Both the position numbers and the translations under genes were made by a program. Below, in pieces: positions 44,608 to 52,809 of a stretch of DNA of 64,000 nucleotides. Every line of letters starts with the position of its first letter. Position 1 is the first letter of the stretch. The stretch lies in the NCBI GenBank assembly GCA_039698035.1, contig JBDKSW010000005.1, positions 26,924-90,923 of the forward strand. The letters are read 5' to 3'. The notes beneath the pieces were generated by a model. The model did not search any database and had not been told where the DNA came from. It saw nothing but the letters and a program-made list of their open reading frames with translations. The DNA is from JAJFUI01 sp039698035. GTDB taxonomy: Bacteria > Planctomycetota > Planctomycetia > Pirellulales > Thermoguttaceae.

Positions 44608-44613
44608 ATTATA
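44608..44613 (-). promoter_or_regulatory. Predicted -10 of the toxin-antitoxin operon
   Basis: A perfect TATAAT on the minus strand, about 20 bases upstream of the antitoxin ATG. The -35 is weak. The leader would be short. Confidence 0.4.
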
Positions 44614-44659
44614 CCGCGCGGCTCGGGGGTTGTTTCTCTCGACTTTGGACTCTCCCCGC

Positions 44660-45670
44660 TTACTTGGCCTGCTCTTCCTTGTCGAAGGCGGCGTCGAAGG
44701 CCACGCGGCTGGGCTCGAAATCGAGGCGGCGAACGAAGTCGGCCGCTTCCTTGGCCCCGCGGTCGCGGTCCATGCCGCTGTCTTCCCATTCGACGGAGAG
44801 CGGGCCGTTGTAGCCGGCTGCATTCAGCGCGCGGATGATCTCCTCGAAGTTGACGCCGCCGCGGCCCAGCGAGCGGAAATCCCAACCGCGACGGGGATCG
44901 CCAAAGTTCAGATGACTGCCGAGGATGCCGCTCCGACCGTTCAGCGTGACGATCGCGTCCTTCATGTGGACGTGGTAGATGCGACCGGGGAACGCGCGGA
45001 TGAATTCAACCGGATCGACGCCTTGCCAAATCAGATGGCTCGGATCGAAGTTGAAGCCGAACTCCTCGCGGTAATTCAGCGCTTCCAAGGCCCGCTCGGC
45101 CGTGTAGAGGTCAAAGGCGATTTCCGTCGGGTGGACTTCCAGCGCGAACTTGACGCCGCACTCGCCGAAGACGTCCAAGATCGGATTGAATCGCTCGGCC
45201 AGCAGGGCGAAGCCCTCGTCGATCATCTCGGCCGACGCCGGGGGGAACGAGTAGAGGAGATGCCAGATGCTTGAACCGGTGAAGCCGTTGACGACGCTCA
45301 CGCCGAGCTTCTGAGCCGCGCGGGCCGTGTTCTTCAGTTCCTCGGCGGCCCGGTCGTTGACGCCTGCCGGATTGCCGTCGCCCCAGATGTAGGCTGGCAG
45401 GATGGCCTGATGCCGAGCGTCGATGTTGTCCAAGACGGCCTGGCCGACCAAGTGCCCGCTGATGGCGAACACCTGCATGTTGTATTTTTCGAGGAGGGCC
45501 CGCTTCTTGGCGCAATAGTCGTCCTCGGCGAGGGCCTTCTGGACATCGAAGTGGTCGCCCCAGCAGGCCAGTTCGAGACCATCGTAGCCGAATTCGCTGC
45601 ACTTGCGGGCCAACTCGGCGACAGGCAGATCGGCCCACTGGCCGGTAAAGAGAGTCACGGGTCGCGACAT
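44660..45670 (-). CDS. TIM-barrel sugar phosphate isomerase/epimerase
   Basis: A 336-residue protein from ATG 45670, after AAGGAG. It begins with FTGQWADLPVAELARKCSEFGYDGLELACWG and has FALEVHPTEIAFDLYTAERAL and HVHMKDAIV. These are features of the xylose-isomerase-like TIM barrel family, with acidic metal ligands. Members interconvert sugars or inosose; the substrate is unknown. The longer upstream frame is antisense to the DprE1-like gene and rejected. Confidence 0.88.
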   Translation of the reverse strand: MSRPVTLFTGQWADLPVAELARKCSEFGYDGLELACWGDHFDVQKALAEDDYCAKKRALLEKYNMQVFAISGHLVGQAVLDNIDARHQAILPAYIWGDGNPAGVNDRAAEELKNTARAAQKLGVSVVNGFTGSSIWHLLYSFPPASAEMIDEGFALLAERFNPILDVFGECGVKFALEVHPTEIAFDLYTAERALEALNYREEFGFNFDPSHLIWQGVDPVEFIRAFPGRIYHVHMKDAIVTLNGRSGILGSHLNFGDPRRGWDFRSLGRGGVNFEEIIRALNAAGYNGPLSVEWEDSGMDRDRGAKEAADFVRRLDFEPSRVAFDAAFDKEEQAK

Positions 45671-45808
45671 CGTCAAACTCCTTGGATTGCGGGGTAGGAG
45701 TCGGCATTTTGTCTCAATACGGGCCGTTTCGCAAGTGGTCATGGCTTGGCATCGACCTTGACAACCACCGGCTGGGACGGCTACCCTACTCGGCCTGAGG
45801 AGGTTCTC

Positions 45809-47149
45809 ATGCCGCAAGAACCGTTTCGGTCCAAAATCGCCGGTTGGGGCCGTTTTCCCGTCGTCGATGGGCTCGTCTTCCGTTGCGAGAACCCCGCAAC
45901 GCTTACGGAAAAGGCCACGCTGTCGCGCGGGCTGGGCCGCTCGTATGGCGACTCGTCGCTGCCGGCGCGTCCGGACCTTCCCGTGGCGGACACCACCTTG
46001 GCCGACCGACTGTTGGGTTTTTGCACCGAGTCGGGTCTGCTGCGAAGCGAGTCGGGCATGTCGCTGTTGGAGCTGAACCGTCTCTTTCTTCGCCGGGGTT
46101 GGTTCGTGCCGGTTTCGCCCGGCACGCAGTTCGTGACCGTAGGCGGCATGGTCGCCTCGGATGTCCACGGCAAGAACCATCACGTCGACGGCTGTTTTGG
46201 CGAGCACGTTCGCAGCATCAAGCTGCGTGTCGCGGACGGTCGGATCATCGAGTGCTCGGAGACCACGGAGCCCGAACTGTTCCGCGCCACCATCGGGGGC
46301 ATGGGTCTGACGGGCCACATCCTCGAAGTCGAATTTTCGATGCGTCAGATCCCGTCGCCGTGGATTTGGGGCGAGAGCGAACGCATCAGCGATCTGGATC
46401 GGATGGTGGCGGGGCTTAAGACGGCCGCCCGCGATTGGCCGATGACGGTCGGCTGGGTCGATTGTCTGGCGCGGGGCGCCCGCCTTGGTCGCGGCATCCT
46501 GATGAAAGGGCGTTGGGCGCGGCCGGACGAATCGCCGGGGAAGTCGCCAGGCGTGAAGCGGCGCTTTCGCGTGCCGTTCCAGTTTCCGAGTCTGGCGTTG
46601 TGCCGGCCGAGCATGAAGGCGTTCAACCTGGCGTACTACTGGAAGCACTTTCAGTCGGTTCGCAACGGCATCGTGCATCCCGACGCCTTCTTCTACCCGC
46701 TGGACGCCCTGGACAACTGGAACTTGATCTACGGCCGGCGAGGCTTTACGCAGTACCAGTGCGTGCTGCCTCACGCGGACGACAACGGTCCGGCCCGGCG
46801 ATTTCTCGAGCTATTCGTGTCGGCCGGCGGAATGGGCTTCCTGTGCGTCATCAAGGACTGCGGGCCCCAGGGCAAGGGAATGCTCTCTTTCCCACGGCCT
46901 GGCATGTCCATCGCGATGGATTTTCCGATTCATCGCAAGAAGACGCCCGTGCTGATCGACCGGCTCAACGAGCTGGTGATCCGCGAGGGCGGTCGCATTT
47001 ACCTGTCCAAAGACACGTTCACTCGGGCCGAGCACTATCGGGCGATGGAGCCGCGGCTCGACGCGTTCAACGCCGTCCGCCGTCGCTGGGACCCGGACGC
47101 CCGGATTCGCAGCGCGCAGTCCGTTCGCCTCTTGGGAGATCCCGCATGA
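45809..47149 (+). CDS. DprE1-like FAD-linked oxidoreductase
   Basis: A 446-residue protein from ATG 45809, after GAGGAGG. The FAD-binding p-cresol methylhydroxylase-type domain has LSRGLGRSYGDSSL, VSPGTQFVTVGGMVASDVHGKNHH and GGMGLTGHI. The C-terminal region has YLSKDTFTRAEHYRAMEPRLD. These match DprE1, which oxidises decaprenylphosphoryl-ribose in mycobacteria. It overlaps the next gene by 4 bases (ATGA), where a DprE2-like reductase is encoded. Confidence 0.85.
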   Translation: MPQEPFRSKIAGWGRFPVVDGLVFRCENPATLTEKATLSRGLGRSYGDSSLPARPDLPVADTTLADRLLGFCTESGLLRSESGMSLLELNRLFLRRGWFVPVSPGTQFVTVGGMVASDVHGKNHHVDGCFGEHVRSIKLRVADGRIIECSETTEPELFRATIGGMGLTGHILEVEFSMRQIPSPWIWGESERISDLDRMVAGLKTAARDWPMTVGWVDCLARGARLGRGILMKGRWARPDESPGKSPGVKRRFRVPFQFPSLALCRPSMKAFNLAYYWKHFQSVRNGIVHPDAFFYPLDALDNWNLIYGRRGFTQYQCVLPHADDNGPARRFLELFVSAGGMGFLCVIKDCGPQGKGMLSFPRPGMSIAMDFPIHRKKTPVLIDRLNELVIREGGRIYLSKDTFTRAEHYRAMEPRLDAFNAVRRRWDPDARIRSAQSVRLLGDPA

Positions 47150-47883
47150 AAGCCGTTTTGTTGGGGGCGAGCCGAGGGATGGGGCGAGCGTTGGCACGGC
47201 TGCTGGCGAGCCGAGGGGACCGACTGTTCTTGCTGGGGCGCACCCCCGACGATCTCGAACACTCGGCCCGCGATCTCGAGGTTCGCGGCGCGTCGGGATC
47301 GGTCGGCACGGCCTACTGCGACCTTTTGCAGCCGGACAGTTTTGGCCCAGCGTTGGAGCGTGCCGAGCAACAGCTTGACGGTTTCGACACGGTGATCGTC
47401 ACGGCCGGTCTGTTTGCCGCGCAGGAGGCCTTGGAAGACGACCCGCAATCGACCGCCCGACTGCTGGCTGCCGATTTCACGAACACGGTGCTGTTTTGCG
47501 AGGAAGCTCGGAAACGCCTGCTGGCCCGGGGCGGCGGGACGCTGTGCGTGTTCAGTTCGGTCGCCGGCGAACGGGGCCGGAAGCCGGTGATCCTTTACGG
47601 CGCGGCCAAGGCCGGACTGTCCCACTACATCGAGGGCTTGGACCACAAGTTTCGTGCCGGCGGGCTGCGAACGGTCTGCGTGAAGCCGGGCTTCGTCAAG
47701 ACGGGCATGACGGCCGGTCTGAAGCCGCCGCCTTTCGCGGGCACTGCGGAGACCGTCGCGGCGCGCGTCCTGAGGGCGATCGACCGAGGCCGCCCCGAAG
47801 TCTATGTCCCCTGGCAGTGGCGCGGCGTCATGTGCGTTATCCGAAATCTGCCGCGTCTGGTGATGCGAAAGATCAATTTTTAG
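47146..47883 (+). CDS. DprE2-like short-chain reductase
   Basis: A 245-residue SDR from ATG 47146, overlapping the upstream stop. The cofactor motif is LLGASRGMGRALA, and the catalytic Tyr and Lys are in YGAAKAGLSHY. In mycobacteria DprE2 reduces the keto intermediate made by DprE1 to give decaprenylphosphoryl-arabinose. With the gene before it, this forms a two-step epimerase. The lipid-linked sugar here is unknown. Confidence 0.85.
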   Translation: MKAVLLGASRGMGRALARLLASRGDRLFLLGRTPDDLEHSARDLEVRGASGSVGTAYCDLLQPDSFGPALERAEQQLDGFDTVIVTAGLFAAQEALEDDPQSTARLLAADFTNTVLFCEEARKRLLARGGGTLCVFSSVAGERGRKPVILYGAAKAGLSHYIEGLDHKFRAGGLRTVCVKPGFVKTGMTAGLKPPPFAGTAETVAARVLRAIDRGRPEVYVPWQWRGVMCVIRNLPRLVMRKINF

Positions 47884-47965
47884 GGTCCACGACCGGCCTG
47901 TCCGGCTACAAGCAAGTCTCTGCACGGTGCTTGGAAACGTGCGGTCGCTCGGCAAGGATCAACGG

Positions 47966-49534
47966 ATGCAGCCTCGACACCGATTCCTGCTGGCCGCGAT
48001 CCTGACGCTCTACGGTCTGGGGATCGTCGTTTTCAGTCAGTGCCGCTCGCTGGATCGCGACGAAGGCTATTACGCGGCCGCCGTGCGTCTCGTGGCCGAG
48101 GGGAAGACGGTCTACCGCGACTTCTTCTACCCTCAGGCGCCGGGCGTGCCTTACGTGTATGCCCTGGCCGATCGGGCTGGCGGCAACCTGGCCTCGCTTC
48201 GCTTGGTTTCCGCGGCGACCAGCATCCTGATGGTCTTGCTGTGGAGCGTTTACCTGGTCGATCGCCACCGCGATGCGCCGCGGGTCGCGTTCCTTGCGCT
48301 GCTGTTGCTTGCGCTCGATCCGCACCTTGCGTATTGGAACGTGACGGTCAAGACGTTCGGCCTTGGCAATCTGCTGCTGACCGCCGCGCTCGTATCGCTC
48401 TATTTCGCCGTGGAACATGGCCGGAAGCTGGGCTACGCTGTCAGCGGGCTTTGTTCCGCCGCACTGATTTCCGTGCGGCTGCTCTATGCGCCGATTGCCC
48501 CGGTGCTGCTCGGCTGGCTGCTTCTGAAAGCGATTCGCCATCGTGAGCCGAACGACCGACAGCGGTTTGTGCCGGCCCTTGCCTATGCGGCCGGACTGAC
48601 GCTTGGCGGCCTCCCGTTCTTGGCCATTTTCCTTTCCGACCCGCAAGCGGTCTATTTTGGCAACTTTGGCTACCACGCACTGAGGGCCGCACCGCCCGGT
48701 TGGCCGGAACGGGCCGTCTACGTCGTCAAGTTTCTGACGGTCAACGTCTGCGACCCTTATCTTGTGCTGGGATTGGCGCTGGCGCTGGTCGGCTTCTGCT
48801 CGAAGCAAGCGGCCGATCGCAGCGGCTTCCTCCGTCTGACCGTGATCCTGGCGGCCGTGTTCGCTCTTGGAACGGCGACACCGTATCCACTGAACGCCCA
48901 TTATTTCACGGGCACGCTCGCCACGTTTCTCGTGCCGGCCGCTGCGCTGGGCATCGCCACGATCGGCCGACGCACGGCCGCGTTGACCGCCGCCGCCGTC
49001 GTGGCGTCCGGCGTCTTGCTGCTTCTTGGCAGTCCGTTCCTGGCCAAGGCCCAGGAGCGTCTGCGGGATCTGGTCGACGCCGGTCAGCCGGGCCCTGCGG
49101 TGACGGCTGGCCGGCCGGTTTCCGACGTTGGCGTCGTCCGAAGCGAGAAGAGCCTGGCCTCGTTCAAGGCGGTCGCGCAATACGTCCGAACGGTGACGCA
49201 GCCCGGGGACATCGTTCTGTCGTTCTGGCCCGGCTACGTTTATGAAAGCGGCCGGCGGTTCTTTCCTGGCTTGGAGGACGATTTTGGTTTGGCCGTCTCG
49301 GCCCGATTGTCGGCCACACAGCGTGCGGCCTACAAGATCGCCAGCCGGGAGGACGTTCTGACGGCCATCAGGAACCGGGCGCCAAAGGCCGTCGTGATCG
49401 GCGGCTACTGGATGGACGATCTGTATCCGGGCCCGGACAGCGCCGAGCAACGGGATGTCTACAAGGCGCTCGATGCATCGTACCGGCTGGGCCGAACGCT
49501 GGACGGGATCGCGATTTACTTGCACCGCGACTGA
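47966..49534 (+). CDS. Polytopic membrane glycosyltransferase (PMT/ArnT-like)
   Basis: A 522-residue protein from ATG 47966 after AAGGA. The first loop holds a SLDRDEGYYA motif (Asp30, Asp32, Glu33), the acidic motif of GT-C transferases that use a polyprenyl-phosphate sugar donor. About 10-11 membrane segments follow, and the last about 130 residues form a soluble domain. It lies 82 bases after the DprE2-like gene and could use the sugar made by that pair. Confidence 0.75.
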   Translation: MQPRHRFLLAAILTLYGLGIVVFSQCRSLDRDEGYYAAAVRLVAEGKTVYRDFFYPQAPGVPYVYALADRAGGNLASLRLVSAATSILMVLLWSVYLVDRHRDAPRVAFLALLLLALDPHLAYWNVTVKTFGLGNLLLTAALVSLYFAVEHGRKLGYAVSGLCSAALISVRLLYAPIAPVLLGWLLLKAIRHREPNDRQRFVPALAYAAGLTLGGLPFLAIFLSDPQAVYFGNFGYHALRAAPPGWPERAVYVVKFLTVNVCDPYLVLGLALALVGFCSKQAADRSGFLRLTVILAAVFALGTATPYPLNAHYFTGTLATFLVPAAALGIATIGRRTAALTAAAVVASGVLLLLGSPFLAKAQERLRDLVDAGQPGPAVTAGRPVSDVGVVRSEKSLASFKAVAQYVRTVTQPGDIVLSFWPGYVYESGRRFFPGLEDDFGLAVSARLSATQRAAYKIASREDVLTAIRNRAPKAVVIGGYWMDDLYPGPDSAEQRDVYKALDASYRLGRTLDGIAIYLHRD

Positions 49535-49562
49535 TGCGGCCGGGCGTTCCCGACAGCGGCAT

Positions 49563-50483
49563 TCATCGCTGGCTGAACTGGGCCAACTCTTCATGCGTTG
49601 GCAGCGAGGGCTGCGCGCCGAGCCGCGTGGCCGAAAGGGCGCCGACGAGGCACGCGCGCCGGACGGCCTCACGGAGCGAGAGCCCCGTGCCGAGCGCCCA
49701 GGCCAGCCCGCCGTTGAAAGCGTCGCCGGCGGCCGTCGTGTCGACCGCATCCACGGGCCGACTGGGCACAAGGGTCATACCGTCGGCGTCGGCCACCAGC
49801 GCGCCGCGTGCGCCGAGCGTGATCATCGCATGTTGAGCGCCGTGAGCCGTGAGCCGCGCGGCCGCCTCGCGAGCCGTCGCCTCGTCCCGCACCCGAATCC
49901 CGACGAGCAGCTCGGCCTCGGTCTCGTTCGGCGTGACATAGGCGACATTTTTCCACAGCGACTCGGGCAAGGGGACAGCGGGGGCCGGATCCAGAATCAC
50001 CGGCACTGCGGCCTCGGCCGCGATTCGAGCCGCATGGCAGACCGTGTCCATCGGAATCTCTAGCTGGAGCATCAGCACGTCGGCCTGGCGAATGGCGGCG
50101 GCCGCCATGTCCACGTCGGCCGGCGTCAGGGCTGCGTTCGCTCCGGCAGCCACCGAGATCGAGTTTTCGCCGGCCTCGTCGACCAGGATCAGGGCCACGC
50201 CCGTTGCACGGCGTGAATCGCGAAGGATGAAATCGGTCGCAATATTCTCGCGGCGAAAGTTTTCAAGCGACTGATCGCCGAAGACGTCCGCGCCCACCCT
50301 GGCGACGAGCGTCACTTGGGCGCCGAGCCTCGCGGCAGCCACGGCCTGGTTGGCGCCTTTGCCGCCGGCCGCCATGACGAATTGCCCACCCGTCACGGTT
50401 TCGCCTGGTCCTGGCAACCGACGACCTTTGACGACCATGTCCACGTTGACGCTGCCAACGACGACAATCCGTGGGACCAGCAT
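49563..50483 (-). CDS. rbsK: Ribokinase
   Basis: A 306-residue PfkB-family kinase from ATG 50483, after GAGGAG. The N-terminus GSVNVDMVVKGRRLPGPGETVTGGQFVMAAGGKGANQAVAAARLG has the signature GGKGANQA. The catalytic Asp254 is in DTTAAGDAFNGG (usually DTTGAGD). It makes ribose 5-phosphate. It is the third gene of a LacI-GRP-ribokinase operon. Confidence 0.93.
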   Translation of the reverse strand: MLVPRIVVVGSVNVDMVVKGRRLPGPGETVTGGQFVMAAGGKGANQAVAAARLGAQVTLVARVGADVFGDQSLENFRRENIATDFILRDSRRATGVALILVDEAGENSISVAAGANAALTPADVDMAAAAIRQADVLMLQLEIPMDTVCHAARIAAEAAVPVILDPAPAVPLPESLWKNVAYVTPNETEAELLVGIRVRDEATAREAAARLTAHGAQHAMITLGARGALVADADGMTLVPSRPVDAVDTTAAGDAFNGGLAWALGTGLSLREAVRRACLVGALSATRLGAQPSLPTHEELAQFSQR

Positions 50484-50504
50484 GGGGAGACTCCTCGTGA
50501 CGGC

Positions 50505-51569
50505 CTACCCGACCTTGGAAAGAATCACCAAGGCCAGTCCGGCCACATATCCGACGAACATCAGGACGAGCAACCGGGTGGTGCCTCGCGGCGCATCGCG
50601 GAATTCGCGCCAGACGAACACCCCCCAGAGCGCGGCGACGAGCGTCGCGCCCTGGCCCAAGCCGTAGGCGACGGCCGGGCTTGCCTTGGCCGAGGCCACG
50701 ACGTTCAGCGTCATGCCGACGGCCCAAATCATGCCGCCGAGGATGCCCCAGAGATGATCGGCGAAGCGGCCCTTCGTGAAATAATCGGCAAGGGGCACAG
50801 GCTCGCCGACAAACGGTCTGACCATAATCGCCGTGTTGAAGGCGAAGCTGCTCAGCAGGATGCCGAAGGCGAAGACGACGTTGGCCGTGTAGGCCGTGAG
50901 TTTTCCCGCCTGAATGGCGCCGGCGTGGAGGTTCTCGATGTTCACGTCTTTCAGCAGGCTGCCGGCGGCGGTGAGAACTTCGACTTTTCCAATGGCCCGA
51001 GCGACCAGAAAGTAGAACAGTGACATCAGGACGCCGCAAAGGATCGCGAGGACGAGCCCCTTGGCGCTGCCGGCCGACCGGCCGCCGCTCAGCTTGCGAT
51101 AGGCCAGAGCGTCTAGGAGGATGGCCGCCATGACCAAGGCGACCCCCAGGAACAGCAGCGAGGCGTTGGCCGAACGGTCGCCGCCGAAGTAATTGATGAG
51201 CACGCCGAGCACCAGGGCCAACCCGATGCCGACCGGAAAGGCGACGGCCATGCCGGACAGCGCGATGGCGGCCACGAGCAAGATGTTCGCCGCGTTGAAG
51301 ACGACGCCTCCGAGCAGGGCCGAGCCGAGCGACGCCAAGTCGGCTTGGCGCAGGTCGGCTAAGAAGCTTCGGCCCACGGGGCCGAGGCTGCCCATCGTCG
51401 CAGCGAAGACGAGGGCGGCCAGGACGACGCCGAACACGTAGTCCCAGTAGAACAGCTCGAAACGCCAGCGTCGGCCGACGGCTTTCTGCGTATTGGCCCA
51501 AGACCCCCAACACAGCATGGTGACGATGCAGAAGACCAGGGCCGTCGCATGGCTTTCAACCACAAACAT
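50505..51569 (-). CDS. GRP-family sugar permease (ribose-type)
   Basis: A 354-residue membrane protein with about 10 helices. It has TMLCWGSWANTQKAVGRRWRFELFYWDYVFGV, ALSGMAVAFPVGIGLALVLGVLINYF and WAVGMTLNVVAS, the pattern of GRP/RbsU/RhaT-like transporters. It probably imports ribose. Its start overlaps the LacI-type gene by 14 bases, and rbsK follows after 21 bases. Confidence 0.85.
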   Translation of the reverse strand: MFVVESHATALVFCIVTMLCWGSWANTQKAVGRRWRFELFYWDYVFGVVLAALVFAATMGSLGPVGRSFLADLRQADLASLGSALLGGVVFNAANILLVAAIALSGMAVAFPVGIGLALVLGVLINYFGGDRSANASLLFLGVALVMAAILLDALAYRKLSGGRSAGSAKGLVLAILCGVLMSLFYFLVARAIGKVEVLTAAGSLLKDVNIENLHAGAIQAGKLTAYTANVVFAFGILLSSFAFNTAIMVRPFVGEPVPLADYFTKGRFADHLWGILGGMIWAVGMTLNVVASAKASPAVAYGLGQGATLVAALWGVFVWREFRDAPRGTTRLLVLMFVGYVAGLALVILSKVG

Positions 51570-52623
51570 GACGCTGGGTCCTTTCAGAAGAAGGCTCCGC
51601 CAAGTTGCGCACCGAACCGCGAACGATCAGCGTCGTGGGCAGCAGGACGCCGCCCTGAAGGACGCCGTCGGGCTGATGGATGCGGTCCAGCAACATCTTG
51701 AAGGCGAGTTGCCCGATTTCGACCGAGGGCTGCGACACGACCGTCATCGGCGCGGCCAAATGGGGCAGGTACGGCTGATCGTCGAAAGAAATGATCGACA
51801 TGTCCTCTGGCGTCCGAAAGCCCTCTTCGGACAGCGCACGCAAGGCGCCCAGCGCAATGAGGTTGCTCATCGCAAGGATGGCCGTGAACGGGCGAGCGGA
51901 CTTCAACAGCAGCTTGGTCGTCAGGTAACCGTTCTGCTGAAGAAACGAGTCTCCGGCGATCAGGCCATTGTCGATCGGAATGCCATGCCGCGTGAGCCCT
52001 TCTTGGTAGCCGTGCAATCGGTCCTCGTTGGGCGAGGTTCCGGCCAATCCTCGGAGGCAGGCGATTCGGCGATGCCCGTTGGCGATCAGATAGCTGGTCG
52101 CCTCGAGCGCGCCGTGGAAATTGTCCGATGCCACGTAGGGCAACTGCAGGCCGGGGAAGTATCGGTCGGCCAACACCATCGGAAGATCGCCGCCCTCGAA
52201 CTGGACGAGGTGATCCGCCGATTGGCCTACCGGGCAAAGCACGATCCCCTCGACGCCGTGGCTTCGCAGCAAGGCCAGCGACTCGATCTCGATGTCCTGG
52301 CTGTCCTGGCTGTCGCAGACGATGATGGAATAGTGGGAGTCTCTGGCCCGCAAGGCGACTTGGCGCACGATTCCCGCAAAGAACGGGTTGGAGATGTCGG
52401 GAATGACGACGCCAATGGTGGAGCTTCTCTTGAGGCGGAGGCCGAGGGCCAAGCGGTTGGGAGCAAAGCCCAGCGACTTGGCCAACTGTTGCACGCGCTG
52501 TTCCGTTTCTCGCCCGATTCGGTAGCGCCGCGCCTGGCCGCTCAGGGCCCGGGAGACGGTCGTGACGGACAGGCCCAACTGATCGGCGATTTGCTTGAGG
52601 GTGATCGACTGGCGATGGGTCAT
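51556..52623 (-). CDS. LacI-family transcriptional regulator (RbsR-like)
   Basis: A 355-residue repressor from ATG 52623. The N-terminal helix-turn-helix (TLKQIADQLGLSVTTVSRALSG) and the hinge are typical, followed by a periplasmic-binding-protein-like ligand domain (STIGVVIPDISNPFFAGIV, SIISFDDQPYLPHLAAPMTVV). It heads the operon with the GRP transporter and ribokinase, so its ligand is probably ribose. A palindromic operator lies just downstream of its own -10. Confidence 0.93.
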   Translation of the reverse strand: MTHRQSITLKQIADQLGLSVTTVSRALSGQARRYRIGRETEQRVQQLAKSLGFAPNRLALGLRLKRSSTIGVVIPDISNPFFAGIVRQVALRARDSHYSIIVCDSQDSQDIEIESLALLRSHGVEGIVLCPVGQSADHLVQFEGGDLPMVLADRYFPGLQLPYVASDNFHGALEATSYLIANGHRRIACLRGLAGTSPNEDRLHGYQEGLTRHGIPIDNGLIAGDSFLQQNGYLTTKLLLKSARPFTAILAMSNLIALGALRALSEEGFRTPEDMSIISFDDQPYLPHLAAPMTVVSQPSVEIGQLAFKMLLDRIHQPDGVLQGGVLLPTTLIVRGSVRNLAEPSSERTQRHVCG

Positions 52624-52656
52624 ATTGGGTTTGTGATGAGGCCTGGAAACATGATG

Positions 52657-52700
52657 CACAAACGTTAGTGCCTTATAGCAGTGCGGCTTGGCCTCGTCAA
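52657..52700 (-). promoter_or_regulatory. Predicted rbs operon promoter with LacI-type operator
   Basis: On the minus strand, TTGACG (52700-52695), a 17-base spacer and TATAAG (52677-52672). The palindrome CACTAACGTTTGTG (52670-52657, central CG, one mismatched pair) covers the expected start of transcription. It fits the LacI/GalR operator type. Confidence 0.65.
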
Positions 52701-52732
52701 GCGGGTGGGCCGGAACGCGCTCGGCACGCCCT

Positions 52733-52762
52733 TTGCGGATTTGGGGTGGGTGCGGATAGAAT
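52733..52762 (+). promoter_or_regulatory. Predicted promoter of uvrB
   Basis: TTGCGG (52733-52738), an 18-base spacer and TAGAAT (52757-52762), about 48 bases upstream of the uvrB ATG. Confidence 0.4.
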
Positions 52763-52809
52763 CAGGGGTGGTCGATCGCCATGCCCCACACACCGAAGTC
52801 GCCAGAAGC

